From: Lobulomyces angularis
Taxonomy: Eukaryota > Chytridiomycota > Chytridiomycetes > Lobulomycetales > Lobulomycetaceae
Reading direction: 5' to 3'
Assembly: GCA_027604685.1 (NCBI GenBank)
Contig: JADHYX010000070.1
Location: 1-64,000, forward strand
DNA length: 64,000 nucleotides
Within the stretch, counting starts at the first letter, position 1, and each line of letters starts with the position of its first letter. The notes under the pieces were generated by a model that did not search any database, was not told the origin of the DNA, and saw only the letters and a list, made by a program, of their open reading frames with translations. Shown here piece by piece: positions 47,801 through 60,480 of the stretch. Made by a program: the position numbers and the translations under genes.

Positions 47801-50800
47801 TCCCATAGTTCAAAAACTGATGAAAATATTGGAAAATAAAGAAAAGCGAATTAGAGCGATGGACATGGGAAAGGATGCTTCAGAAGATATTTTGGAAATG
47901 AATATACAGTTGCGAGAAGAATTATCCGATGTTAGAGCACTTTTAGACCAAAGTTCTCACAGCCTCTATTTAAAAAATTGCGAATTTGAGAAACTACAAG
48001 CCGATTTTTCTAAATTAAAAGAAAAATCCGACTTACCTAGAAAACGATTACTAAATTTACCTGCTGATTTAGTTTTGGGTACAGTGCACGATTATTCTGC
48101 ATTAGTAGAGCAATTAATTGAATGCTTGTCCGATTCGCAAACTAAAGATAAAGAAATTTTAGAAACGAAGAAATCTTTAGAACAATATCACGTTTGATTA
48201 ATTCATTATTTGCTATTTAAAAAAATATATAATTTTATAGGAAAAATATTCCATTTTAATGGGTAGACAAAAGCTTCTTTATAAAGATTACCACGAACAA
48301 GAAACTAAACACATTGAACAAACCAAAACTATGCAAGATATGACAAATGAAGCTGAGCATCAAAAAGAAATAGCACAAATGAAGGCTAAAGAGTTGGAAC
48401 ATATGGTAGAAAACTTGAAAGCCGGACCTGAGGAAATTTCCCGCAACTACATAGTAGTTCACAGAAACTTTATTGCGCTAAAAGCTAATGAAGCTGTTTT
48501 AATTCGAAGGCACAAGGCACTGACTGAAGTAGAAAGTCATTTAAGAAAGCACAACTCTTCACTTCAAGTAAATATTGCAACTTTTTACAAATAACATTGT
48601 TGTAGGCTGACGTTTTGGCTTTGGATAAAAGTGCCAAAGAGACCATTATGAGGTTGATTGTAAAAAAAAAAGAACTAGAAGTGAAGGTGGAAGTACTGTT
48701 AAGAAAACTGGATGGTGAAAAAAAAGTTTAGAATAATAGATATTTATTAGTTTATTTCCTATTTAGAATCAGTACCTGCCACGTTATTAGCACAAGCTGA
48801 TCACAAACTGGAAGCTTATATTGCAAAAACTAGACTTCTACTTGAAAGGGAACAAGAATGGATCTGTCAAAAAAGTCACTGCGAAATAGAAATTAAAAAG
48901 GCGAGAGAAACAAATGAAGAAAATGAAAAGTTGCAATTACAGTATTTTAAAGCACAAGAAACTGTATAAAAAATCATCAAATTGCGTATATAAAAAAAAC
49001 TAACTACATTGTTTTGATTTTGTTAGGCAGTGAAAATGGAAGATGCGTTAGGAGCATTGAGTAATCAGTTTTCTTCTGGTGGTCCAATATCTAGAAACCA
49101 AGTTGTTGAAGCTTACCAAAAAATTGCAAAATTGGAAGTGGAGCTGCAAGTATTAAAAAAGAGATCAGAACTTGCTGAATTTAAATGTGAGATGTTAGGG
49201 AAAGTTGAAATTGAAGTAAAATAAAAAATATTAAACTCATTAAAAAAATTTCATAAATAAAAACTAAAATTTGTACATAGACTAAGGATAGATTGGCAAC
49301 AGTTGATAGGTTGTATATAGAGTCTATGGAAGAGAATATGCGTTTACGAGATACTGAAATGAATTTAAAGAATTCGTATGAAGTATACCTAAAATTTTGA
49401 AAATAAGTAAGCAACCTAATCCTTTTAAATAAAGGGTGGAGCTGATAAAGAGCAAAATGAAAAGAACCTGAAAGAAATAGAGCAACTCAAAACTAATCTT
49501 GATACCCTGCAGCATGAAACATTAAAATGTAAATATTCATTGAAGAGAAAAGAAAAACTTACTTACTCTAAACAAATAGATAAACATTTATCGGAAATAT
49601 CGACACAGCAGGCGTCAGATTTAATCAGATTACATGCGATAGATGAAAAAGAGAAAGAAATTTTAAATGCTGCCATTATTGAACTTCAAATGGATGGAGA
49701 AGAGAGGTTACTTATTGGAAAAATGCATCAACATATTATAGCACTACAAGTTAGTGAATCCCAAGCACTGAGAAAAATGGAGGTATTAGCAGCAAAGTGC
49801 TTACAATTGGAAACAAATGTTGTGCAGGTAAAATAAAATGAAAAAAAAGAAAAAATTGCTAAATATCTCTTTTTTTAGTTAGAAAAGGTCATAGATATCA
49901 AAGATAACCATATATACCAGATGCACTTAGATAGTAAAAGTAGAGTAAGAATACTTCAAGGTGTAGTGTCTGATTTAAGAGCTAGAATGAGTGGCGTTGT
50001 TTTACTTTCTAAGCATGAAGTAAAAATAAATATATTTAACTTAATTTATGATCTACATAGAGAACCTGTAATTTAGTCCAGCAATTGAACTCTTCAAAAA
50101 TCGAAATGGATGTTGAAATGAGGAAGACTATGGCAGAGAAAAGAAATATTGAAGGTTTATTATCAACCTATTAATTTGAAACAAAAAACCTTATTAAATT
50201 GTGTAGATAAACTTGTAGTAGCATTGGAAAAAGTTCAAACACAGGAGCAACTTATCTCTACATTGCGCGATAATACCCCAGGTCAAGCAATGATATTAAA
50301 CTGGCACAAAAAGATGTCCGAAAATCAGCTAAGTGAGTTAAAACTTCAACGAGAAGTTATGCACATGAAACAAAGCGAAACGATGGCTGTAAAAGAATTA
50401 GAAGATTCTAATAAAAGAACGGCACAGTTAGAGTTAGAGCTTGTGGAGTTACAAGTAAAAGATAAAAAAAAAATAAACATAATTTAAAAAATCATTATCA
50501 TCAGAGTTTTTATGATGGAGACAAGATTAATTGGGAACAGAGAGAATTTGAATTGGAATTGAAAATTCAAGGTTATGAAGAAGAAAGAGAAAAAATCTTT
50601 CAGGCAGCAACTGTACGAGAATTGAAGGAAGCTTTACCAGATAGGACACTTCCAATTTATCAGCAACTCGAAGTAGCTTTACGTCTGTTAGTAGAAAGGA
50701 CAAGATTGCTGGCAACACAGGATATAAAAATTGCTGAACTAGAAAATAAATTGAAAATAAATAAGGAGGAACTCGATGTAATTAATAATGAAGTAAAATT

Positions 50801-53800
50801 TTGTAGTTAAAAAATTTTTTTTGCAAATGCAGGACTTAGAGAGCGAAAAGTTTAAAAAGGACTACGAGTTGAACGATATTAAACAAAATATGACTCAGTA
50901 TAGTGTGGATTCTAACAAATTTAAAGAAATTAAAGGTCCGTTTCCAATATACCAAATTTCAAATTTTTAAAATATTGTTAAATTTCTTAAAATAATTTAG
51001 AAGAAGAATTTCGGAATAAAATAAGAGAAAGGGAAGAACATGCAATGAAGACCGCACAAACAATGATTGCATCCTTGAGGCGTCAACTTGCTCAAAAAAA
51101 CGACATGGTTGACAAATATCAAAATATGATGTTGGAAATGAGAGACCGAATGGGAAAAATTAATGAAGTATAATAATTTTGTTTCCATTTTTTTTTATAA
51201 TTTATTTTTTGTTACTTTTTGTAATTTTAGAACGATAAGTTGGAACTTGAACACATGACAACTACAATAAATCAGCTATCGGGAAAACTGATAGACAGAT
51301 TTAAACAAAAGCATGGCTTTAGCAATACTTCTGAAATAATGACAGATGCAAAGTATGAGACAATTTTTTTTTTTCGCGCTTTTTTTCGCGTTTTTTCACA
51401 ACTAATTCAACAATCATTCCTTAACTAGTAAAAACGATAGCGTAGTTGAAGATCTTGAAAAGCTTTGTGAAATCAAGGTATTTCAGTATTAAGCAAACTG
51501 GATAATTAACATATTTTGATAGGAAGAGGAGGTTAAAAAGTTCCGAGAACAAGTTCTGCAACTAGAAGAAAAACTCGAATTTGAAAAAAAAACTTCTTTG
51601 CAAAAAATAGAAAGTTTAAACAACGATTTGATTACAAAATTATCTGAAATTGAGCACCAAGTAAAGCAGAATTATTAAATTTAGTAATTAATAGTAAAAA
51701 ATAAAAGGAAGAACAAATTGCAGAGTTGGAAGAACAAGTAAAAGATTTAAAAGCAATGACAGACGAATCTGTGTATAAAGAGATGGAAGATATGATAGTC
51801 AACTTAAAAAAGCAAATATTCAAAAGAGATAAAGAACATATTAAACATACTAAAGCAATATCTGAGTTAAAAAAATGCCTGCTACAGTTTTCTGTTAAGG
51901 AAGAGTCACTAAATATGAAACTTAAGTAATAATAATCCTAAAACTTTAAAAGTATCTTATTTAGGAATACAGCGAAGAAGCAGAGGCATTAGATGACGAT
52001 ATGATAAAAAAGTATGAAGCAAAAATTGACAAGTAAGAAATTTTATTACAATTATTGAACTATATCCCTTGTTAGATTAAAGATAGGAGTAGACAGATAT
52101 AGAAATGATGTATCGTCATTAGAGCATAAGAATAGACAACTAATAGAGGAAAACCAAGGTTTGATGGAAAGTTTAAGTGAGAATTTTTTTAGCGGCATCT
52201 GTAAAATTTAATTGATTTTAGGTAAAAAGAAAAAAGATGTTAATCAAATTTTGGTGGATTTAAATAGATTACAAAAAAACCTTAGAGAAAAGGATAAAAA
52301 AGTTATTGAATTAGGCTTAAAAATGACGAAAATTAACGAAGAAAACGAAAATTTGCATAAAAAGTATTCTGTTTTAGAAAATAAATATAAAGTCTCTGAA
52401 AAAAGTTTCTCGCAAAGTAAAGTTCAGATTCAATCGAAAACATTGCAGTCGTCAAAAGCAACTTCACTTTCCCAGAAAACAATAGAAAGCATCAAAAAAC
52501 CTATAATGAAAAGCGTGATGATACAAACAATAGCCAATTTAAATGAAAAAAATAGTAGCAATAATGAAGTTCAAGGTGATTACAAGAAAATCCCTATTAT
52601 TAAATGTTAATAAAATTTTGTAGGATTTAAGACGAAAATAAAAACTCTAGAAGATAGTCTTACAATAAAGGTAAATAAAAGATTAAAAAAAAATACTTTT
52701 TACCTATGCGTTAGACTGTGGAAGTAGAAAAGTGCAATCAGGAAATTAAGTTGTTAAAATATAATTCCTCAAAAGAAAAGGAAATCGCCCAAAATGCAAA
52801 TAATATAGAGGTCTTGGGAAAAAACAAAAATGATTATTTCAGTGAATTATGTTTTTTGAAGTCAAGTGGGGAGGAACTTACTGTTGAAAAATTTAACGAG
52901 CAAAAAAATCGGTTAAAGGCATTAGAACTTGAAGTAGAAAACTGGAGAAAAATAGCAGAGTTTGATAAACCTAATGAAATTAGAAAAATACAAAAAAAAT
53001 GTAAGCAATTGCATGAAAAGAATCAGGAATTGGAAGAACTGAATAAAAACTTGCACAAAAACCATTACTTTGACGAGTTAAACAAAGGTGCCTCCCGAGG
53101 AGAGAGAAGTATGCAATTGTCTATGGTTTTAGAAAGCAGAATAAAGGATTTAATGGAAAAAAATCACAGTTTAGAAAATAGTTTTGATGATTTAAAAAAT
53201 GAAATAAGCTCAGCTAGATTTGAAGTAGATGCTGCAGTTGCAAGTGAGAAAAGAAAAGATATCGAGATAAAAGAAATCATAAAGGTAGTTTAAATTTGGT
53301 ATGTATTGTGCTAACAAAATTACGATAATTAGGAAATGGAAGAATTGAAGATTGCTACAAAGAAAAAACTTGAAGAAGGACCCGCGGTTCTGATGCCTGG
53401 ATTAACTATTTCAACACCTTGGTCGGAACTCGACAAAGCATTGACACCAAGGGCGAAAAATTCAACGGAAGACTTGATAAAGGTCATTGAACATCTCTCC
53501 AAAACAAATGACAGCCTTAAAAGCGATATTGAGTATTTAAAAAAGCAAAATCCAAGCAATGTTAAGTACATGGATCTATTAAAGGAATACAAAAAGCAGA
53601 AGTTAATAATTGAAGAAAACAAAAAATGTTCAGAAGAAAAAAATGAGACTTCACTCCAATTGGCAAAGTAATTTTTTTATTAAAATAACTTATCTTTATT
53701 AAAAATAACCTAGAATTGAACAAGAAAATGGAAAATTGAGAAAGCAAGTTAAAAAGTTTTCTGATGGACAATTAAAACTAATTAAGGAAGAAAAAAAAAT

Positions 53801-54483
53801 TGAAATAGAGAATGACACTTTAAAAAAAGAAATTACCACTTTGCGCGCAACCTTGTCGGAATTAGGATACTCTTTAGGAGATGAAGAGATAGAACTAAAC
53901 ACGAGAATGAATACTACTGCAAATTCTTTAAATCATTCAACATGTTGCAAGGAAATAAACGAACTGGTTTGAATAATTAAGGTTTTCGAATTTATAAATT
54001 AATAAAAAATTAGAAAGCAGATGTGCAAGAAAAAGATGATATAATCAGGAAACTTATGAATCCAGAAAACTCTAACACGGAAAAGTTAATTGCTGAAGTT
54101 AGAAAGTTAACAAAGGAGGTATGAAACAAATTTTTATTTTTTACCATAACTTTTTACTTAACAGGTGGACCTATGGAAACTAAGAGTTAATAATCTCAAC
54201 AATAAAATTAAAGATCAAGAATCAAAAATTATTAATAATGACGACAATACAGAATTTTTAATTAAAAAATCTTTGCGAGAAATTCAAAACAAAAATGCGT
54301 TACTCAGTGGTAATATAACTGCATCCAAAATATAAACCAATTTTTTAAATATTTCTTGTAGAAGAGTTAGAAGATTTAAAATACAACTATAGAGTTGCCC
54401 TAAAATCAAATATCGAGTTGGAGGACAAACTTAAAGTACTCTCTACTAAACTGTATTCAAACTATAACCATTTGCAAAACTAA
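44826..54483 (+). CDS. CEP290: CEP290, ciliary transition-zone coiled-coil protein
   Basis: Large scaffold that links microtubules to membrane at the ciliary base. I count roughly 40 exons and about 2,500 residues (my estimate; human CEP290 is 2,479). Nearly the whole product is predicted coiled coil (Glu/Lys/Leu heptads). Specific landmarks follow the human order: GVYGLPDAIREIKNLK, then LQKEVDDLEEERLKLK, LLYKDY, an IGKMHQHIIALQVSE segment, NWHKKMSENQLSELKLQ, and LEDLKYNYR near the C-terminus. The ATG at 44826 is the first Met; the opening residues resemble the family start. The stop at 54481-54483 follows KVLSTKLYSNYN. Presence implies a flagellated life stage. Exact exon borders in the middle are approximate. 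Confidence 0.9.
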
Positions 54484-54762
54484 AAATTGCGGCTGGAATT
54501 TTTAGAATTGCTATTTTCAAAAAAAAGGTTGTAATTTTAAAAATGTGCAGCCGTTGAATTAACTACATATTCTTTTTTTTTTTAATTGCTTCCTTCAGTT
54601 AAAATCATATACCAAAATTACCAATACCAATATATTTAATTGATTTTTATTAATTTTTATTGCACTTGAATGTCTTATAATAATTCATATTAGTTTTTTA
54701 ATATAAGGTTAAATTATTTTATGTAAAAAAATAAAAATTTGTTGGCAAAAAAAAAATTATTG

Positions 54763-57026
54763 ATGGTAAAAATTACCTTTAATTTTAAAACCATTAATAA
54801 TGAAATGTAATTAATGAATTTTAGGGAGTTCAAACTAGAACTGGATCTTCTAAAAATTTGAAGGATGAAATTGAATATAAACCGCTCCAGTATGTTGGGG
54901 AAGACATTAAAGTCAACGAATTAGAATCCAATTTAAGGACTGATTTGCCTGATTTTATTTTGCTATGTGTATTATGTACGTAGCAAAATATCGTATATGT
55001 ATTTTTGGTTAATATTTTACACATTTTTTGAAAGATTTGTTGCAGGGTGTGCCTTTAGGTAAGTTCAAACTCACGTTTAAGTTTAGAATTAATCTTTCAA
55101 ATTATGTAATAGGGCTAGCCTTAGGATCTATTCCTTTTATATTGAAGTCTAAACTCTCATTTTCAGATTTGGCCTTATTTTCGCTATCTTCATATCCATA
55201 TTCTTTAAAATTACTAGTAAGTTATCGTATATATTTAATCTAAGTATTTTTTTTTTACAGTGGAGTCCTATAGTAGGTAAAAATATAAACTAAAATTCAA
55301 TTAATTTTTTTTTAGATTCGATTTATTTTAAATCTTTTGGGAGAAGAAAATCTTGGATTGTTCCTATTCAAGCTGTGACAGGGCTAACACTTTTTTTAAT
55401 GGGGGGCAAAATAGAAAATTTATTAGAGTCTGAAACAATTCCTGTAAAATCTTTAGTACTTGCATTCACATCGTTAGTATTTTTGTGTGCTACTCAAGGT
55501 TAAAATAAAACATTTCTGCTATTAATTTTTATATATTTTAAAACCCTTTTATAGATATTGCAGTGGATGGTATCAACTTCCAATACATTGTTTTTTCGTA
55601 TTGTTTTAGGGTGGGCATTGACACTGTTAAGTGATAAAAACAAGGCTTACGCATCGACTGCACAAACTATTGGATTGACTACAGGATATTTTCTTAGTTT
55701 CACAGTTTTTTTGGCTTTAAACTCGGCAGAATTTTGGTAAGAGTGCTTGTTTAAAAGAAATTATTCACTTTCAATTTCTTACAAAAAAAGTAATAAGTAC
55801 TTACGATCAACACCCAAAGCTGAAGGTGTAGTATTATTAGGCGGGTATCTCCAATTTTGGGGAGTTGCTTTCTTGCTATGTAACATTTGGTATGTAAGCG
55901 ACATTGCAGTTTTATTTATTTTTAGGCTTGTATTATTTAAAACTGAAAAGAGAGAAGTTGATGGTGGACCTGAGGAAATTTTGGAGGTCTACAACACAAT
56001 TTGGAAAGTTTGTAAAACGCCACGTAAGTATTTTATGCAGAAGGTTTAAAAAAATATTTTTAGATATGAAACAATTTATTGTGATTTTAATGATTGCTAA
56101 AATTGGCTTTATTGCTAACGAAAACGTTACGGGGTTAAAATTGTTGGAATACGGCTTTAAAAAAGAAGATCTTGCGTTAGCTGTAAGTTATGCATTATAA
56201 AGTTATTGTTTTTAAAACCTTTTTTAGGTATTACTGGATTTTCCTTGTCAACTTCTTTTTGGTTATTATGCAGCGAGATGGTCTGCTGGGCCAAAACCGT
56301 AATAAAGACTTCTTAAAATATTGAGCTAAACTAACTTGTAATTACAGTTTGAGACCATGGCTGTATGCTTTTCACGGGCGATTAATTCTTGCTTTGTTAG
56401 GAATGCTCGTTGTTTACTCGTTTCCGTCAGGTTCATATTACAAAATTTTTAATGTTGTTAAATTGTAACCTAGATGGAATTGTGACTACAAATTACTTTT
56501 TGGTTGTAATAGTATCAACTGTGCTTTCTTCTTTCATGAGGTATTGAATAATACAAAGTAACCATTTTGTGAAATTTTGTTAGTACTGTTCAATTTGTAG
56601 GTATGGGATCTTTTTTTACAAAGATAAGTGATCCAGTTATTGGAGGCACCTACATGACTTTGCTAAACACGTTAAGTAATCTTGGGGGAACTTGGCCAAA
56701 ATAGTAAGTATTTATGGAATTAGAGGTTATAACTTTTTAGTTTTGTTTTAGAGGCAGTGGATCTTTTTACAGTAAGTAGATGTTCCAAGCAAGGAGAGAA
56801 TGGACTCTTCAATACTTGTTCCAGTGAAAGCTCAAAAATTTCTTGCAAGTCTTTGGGTGGGGATTGTGAAACAGAACAGGATGGTTATTATTATGTTGCT
56901 TTAGGTTGTTTTCTTCTAGGATTTTTGAGCTTAACATTCATAATACGACCAACTATTGGTTATATTGAGAACTTAAATGAGAGAGCTTGGTATATAGAAA
57001 AAAGTAAAGACCAGAAGCATATTTAA
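54763..57026 (+). CDS. SLC33A1: Acetyl-CoA transporter (SLC33A1 / AT-1)
   Basis: Imports acetyl-CoA into the ER lumen for lysine or glycan acetylation. The core has about 11 TM helices with family signatures: LLQGVPLGLALGSIPF, FGRRKSWIVP, FLCATQDIAVDGWALTLLS, a FCNKYLR loop, MIAKIGFIANENVTGLKLL, SDPVIGGTYMTLLNTLSNLGG and LGGDCETEQDGYYY. About 540 residues in ten or so exons. No Met lies in frame before TM1 in the exon at 54825. The likely start is the ATG at 54763-54765, which is directly followed by a GT donor, leaving the start codon alone in exon 1's coding part. It follows CEP290 by about 280 bases on the same strand. Confidence 0.9.
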
Positions 57027-57628
57027 GATAAATTTATTGTAAGAAAATATTTTTTACTTGGCATAGATTTAGAAAATTTTTTTTAAAAAATTTAAATAAT
57101 GAAAAAATTAAAACATAGCAATGTATGTACATACTTGTAGGTTTTAATCCCATCAATTTCCCTGTTTAAGCAATGAGTTTTTTTCGCCTGTACTCTTGTT
57201 TTTAAACTCCGTATTTTTTTTTTCAACTGGGTGTAAACTTTTTTTCAAGGAAGTAGAATATTTCTTGCTACATGCATGCATAAGATTTGAGCCATTACAG
57301 CCAGAACTTCACTGAAATAATACTTAATAGAGCAAAAGTATGCATACAACTACAAAAATTGACTAAAAGTTCAATTGAAGTTGGAAGCAGTCAACCGTTT
57401 ATGCACGTGCAGTGATAAATAATAATAGTGAAGTATGAGACTATAAGGATTTAAGTTATTTATACTATTATCTGACTTTATCTGATAGGTACAATAGCCA
57501 CAGCAAAAAAATTTGTTTGTAAAAAAAAATTTTTTTGTTGGTAATTGTTAAAATTTTGTGTATAAAAGCAGAGAGAAATATAATATAAGATGAAATACAA
57601 AAAATAATAAAATTCATAATACTTAATC
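57027..57628. promoter_or_regulatory. Intergenic interval with TATA box
   Basis: About 600 bases between the transporter stop and the small secreted protein. TATAAAAG at 57561-57568 lies 61 bases before the ATG at 57629 and is a good core-promoter element, rare among the genes of this window. It suggests strong, regulated expression of the secreted protein. Confidence 0.55.
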
Positions 57629-58045
57629 ATGCAATCAAAAAAAATTTCAATTTTGGTCATAGTACTCTTATTAAACTTCATTAGTTCATTGCCAGCAAGA
57701 GATAGAGGTGATTCTGGGAATCACGGTCACTCTTGTCATTGGTATGAACATCATGGAAAAGATGATTCTCATTGCAATGGAGATTCTAACAGCAATTCCG
57801 AAACTACAGTTGATCCAGTCGCTATTACAGTTGACCCGGTCGCTACTACAGTTGATCCAAACCTTACTACAAGTGATCCAGTCGCTACTACAGTTGATGC
57901 AGTCGCTACTACAAGTGATCCAGTTGCAACAACAATTGACCTCTCTGATCTTGCTGGTGTGTTTGCTACTGCAGAGCCTGACAAAAACACCCCACCAGCT
58001 ACTAATAATCAAAATACCGCTACTGCAACAAACACCTCATCGTAA
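57629..58045 (+). CDS. Small secreted His/Cys-rich protein with heptad repeats
   Basis: An intronless gene of 138 residues. A signal peptide (MQSKKISILVIVLLLNFISS) ends near LPA. A short mature head is rich in His and Cys (HGHSCHWYEHHGKDDSHC, residues 32-49), which would bind metal ions. Then come six tandem seven-residue units of the VDPVATT type (57809-57934), followed by a Thr/Ala/Asn-rich tail that is likely O-glycosylated. There is no GPI signal. The family is not recognised. The TATA box, lack of introns and small size fit a stage-specific secreted or effector-like protein; that role is inference. Confidence 0.75.
   Translation: MQSKKISILVIVLLLNFISSLPARDRGDSGNHGHSCHWYEHHGKDDSHCNGDSNSNSETTVDPVAITVDPVATTVDPNLTTSDPVATTVDAVATTSDPVATTIDLSDLAGVFATAEPDKNTPPATNNQNTATATNTSS
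57809..57934 (+). repeat. Six tandem 21-bp units (heptad repeat)
   Basis: Units encode VDPVAIT, VDPVATT, VDPNLTT, SDPVATT, VDAVATT and SDPVATT. Alternation of VDP and SDP forms suggests duplication of a two-unit block. Copy number is likely to vary between strains. Confidence 0.9.
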
Positions 58046-58428
58046 ATGCTTGTTTTACCGCAACTCCGTTACTGAATGCTCTTTTTTATTCTTCAACTTT
58101 CCTCGAACCTCTATTTCTTTCTCCAAATATTAACTCATTTTTTTTTTTAGTTTTTTTTCTAAATATACTGTAAATTTGAATTAGATTAATTTATAGCTCT
58201 ATTTTCATAATTGTAAATAAATTGGATAATTGCTTAATTTTTTAAAAAATTCATTTTTTTTTTTTTTTTTTTTTTTGTAACATGCTTACTTAAGATAAGT
58301 AGATAAATTAGTTGAAAAAAAAAAAAGATGTACCAAAAATATAAAAAAAATTTTTTTTATTGTCATGTTAAAGTCTAACTTGTAAAAGGGTTGTAGGAAA
58401 TCAACATAAAAAAAAAAATAAAAAAAAA
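58046..58428. other. Convergent 3' intergenic interval
   Basis: About 380 bases with long T and A homopolymers (for example 58255-58276) between two convergent stop codons. No gene seen. Confidence 0.45.
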
Positions 58429-60480
58429 TTACTCATTTTTCATTACAGTTTTTATAATTCCATTTTTATTTAATCTATCCAAAAGTACCATCAATTTTTC
58501 GGCTTCAACTTCCTTTTCTTCTTCAGTCATCTCTTCTAACTTGTCATCTTTAACCTCCATTTTCTCAAAAACACCGGTAATTGGATTGATATTTACACTG
58601 TTTTCCAATTCTTCTGGAATTTCTTCGATCTCCGGTCCACCCCCTGTTTGCACTTCAGGTTGTGCAGGTTGATTAGGATTAAATCCTCTTTCAAATAAAA
58701 ATCCGGCGGCATGTCCATATCCTGTATATGATATAAGGTTTTGTGCTATATAAAAAATTTTCACATTAAGTATTATGTATCATCTGGAAATATTTTTGTA
58801 TTTTTTTTTTACTATTTTCGTCACAGCAAATAAACATTAATTCGGAACCAGTGGTTTTCAAATTTGCTTGACTTGAAGATGTCATAAAAGCAATCAATCT
58901 TGAAGGAAGTGTATTCTGCTTATCTAAAGGCTTGGAGCGATCACTGGAATAAAAAATAAGAAATATATCATTTAGTTTTCAAGAAAATATTTACATATTC
59001 GGTGGCATTATTTTTGCTTTGACAATTTTTTTAGCTCTACTGTCCCACTTGCAAATATTACACAGCAAAATCATCAATGGGGTGATAGCGTCGTCTACCG
59101 ATATACCAGGAGATACGTAGCTCACTTCCTCAATATCTTCGTACGTAGGAAAGCTTTTAAGGATAGTTGTTTCAAAAATTTTTAACAAAACTTCAATGAA
59201 TTCAAAATTGTCATTCGGAAACCAATATTTTCTTTTCCATTCTTTGTTGATGAGTGGAAAATTCATTAAAGCGTTTATTGCAAAAGAGTGAGGAGTAGGT
59301 AAAATCTGATTAGGTTTTTGTGGGTGATTAGTAAGTACCTTGGTGATTAACGGAATCCATCTAAAAAAAAAAAAATATTAATTGGATGTAAAAAAGAAAG
59401 TACTCTTTATATCTATCCATATCAGCCGTTCGCTGTTCTTCATTTTTTACTGCATCTGAGGTTGAATCACCATCAAATCCATAACTGGACATTTTATGAG
59501 TAAAATTATAAAAAGTTTTTAAGAGGTCATTTAAAATTAAAGTTTCAGTTTCAACTTTCCCCAAGTTTGGTGAGTTAACAAAATTTTCAAAAATCTTTTT
59601 TTGAAAAAAAAAAAAATTGGATTAATACAGATTGCAATTGCAAATTTAATGTAAAATGACTCTTCTGTGCTTCAAACAAACTCACCTTCAATAAAATCTT
59701 ATCTAATGCAAATTCCTTTAACACTAACTCACATAAATCGTTATTTTGAATGGTTAACAAAAATAGAGCTCTTATTAATAAGTATTGCGAAAGAAGATTC
59801 TGAGTTTTCTACAAAAGCGAAAAAAAACCTCAAGTTTAGTATGGAAGGTTTTTAATAATAATATTATAAAAATATAGCTGTTACCTCTAATGCTTGTATG
59901 ATAAATTTAACAGAGCCATTATCAACTATGTAGTATTTAAGATCTTGATCCAAGTAAATGCAATTTGTTAATATTTTTAAAGCCTCTAAAGAAGGCTCAT
60001 CATCATTGAAAGTTGAATTCTTATTTAATTTTGAATGTGATAACAGTTGTTGAATTCCCTTTTTTTTTTTTAAAAAAAAAAAATAAGTTAGCCAAGTGAG
60101 CTTTCTAAAGATTTACATTTTCACAGAATACTACGTCACATCCTCTAATAAGACATAAAACTATTAAGGTTAAAATATCTAAAAAATTTATTACACAGGA
60201 GAGCGACAAATCAACTTAAGTGTTTGTAAGCTTTGCAAATACAAATCTTTTTTCCAATTTTTATAAATACCATTTTCAAAAACCAGAGTTTGAAATAATT
60301 CTTCTACAAATTTGACCTAAAAATAAATAAAAACTTTTGTTAAAACAAAGTAAAAATAAGTAACGAAACCTTTGTAGGGGTATTTGCTTGCTGCTCAGTT
60401 TCAGATAACCCTTTAACGGCATTTAAACAAGCTTCAACCAGCATTTCGTCTGATTTATCGATATATAGAAAACCATCCAT
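58429..60480 (-). CDS. RIC8: RIC8 (synembryn), G-alpha chaperone/GEF
   Basis: Folds and activates heterotrimeric G-protein alpha subunits without a receptor. Armadillo-like helical repeats run through the protein. Family marks include ALKILTNCIY, HSFAINALMNFPL, a long helix with VSYVSPGISVDDAITPLMILLCNIC, SRLIAFMTSSS, GYGHAAGFLFERG and the C-terminal NINPITGVFE plus MTEEEKEVEAEKLMVLLDRLNKNGI. The start is set at 60480 (MDGFLYIDKS); the frame stays open upstream to 60666, but the family begins about here. Several introns (for example before WIPLITKVL). In filamentous fungi RIC8 governs growth and development. It is divergent from the KDM4 gene, 1.1 kb away. Confidence 0.9.

Noticed and set aside
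53329..53622. 97-codon minus-strand frame inside CEP290
   Set aside because: Antisense shadow of a Lys/Glu-rich coiled-coil exon, rich in Ser/Phe/Leu as expected for such mirrors.
57686..58012. 108-codon minus-strand Cys/Ser-rich frame opposite the repeat protein
   Set aside because: Its apparent Cys/Ser repeats are the reverse reading of the VDPVATT-coding units; no signal peptide or ATG context.
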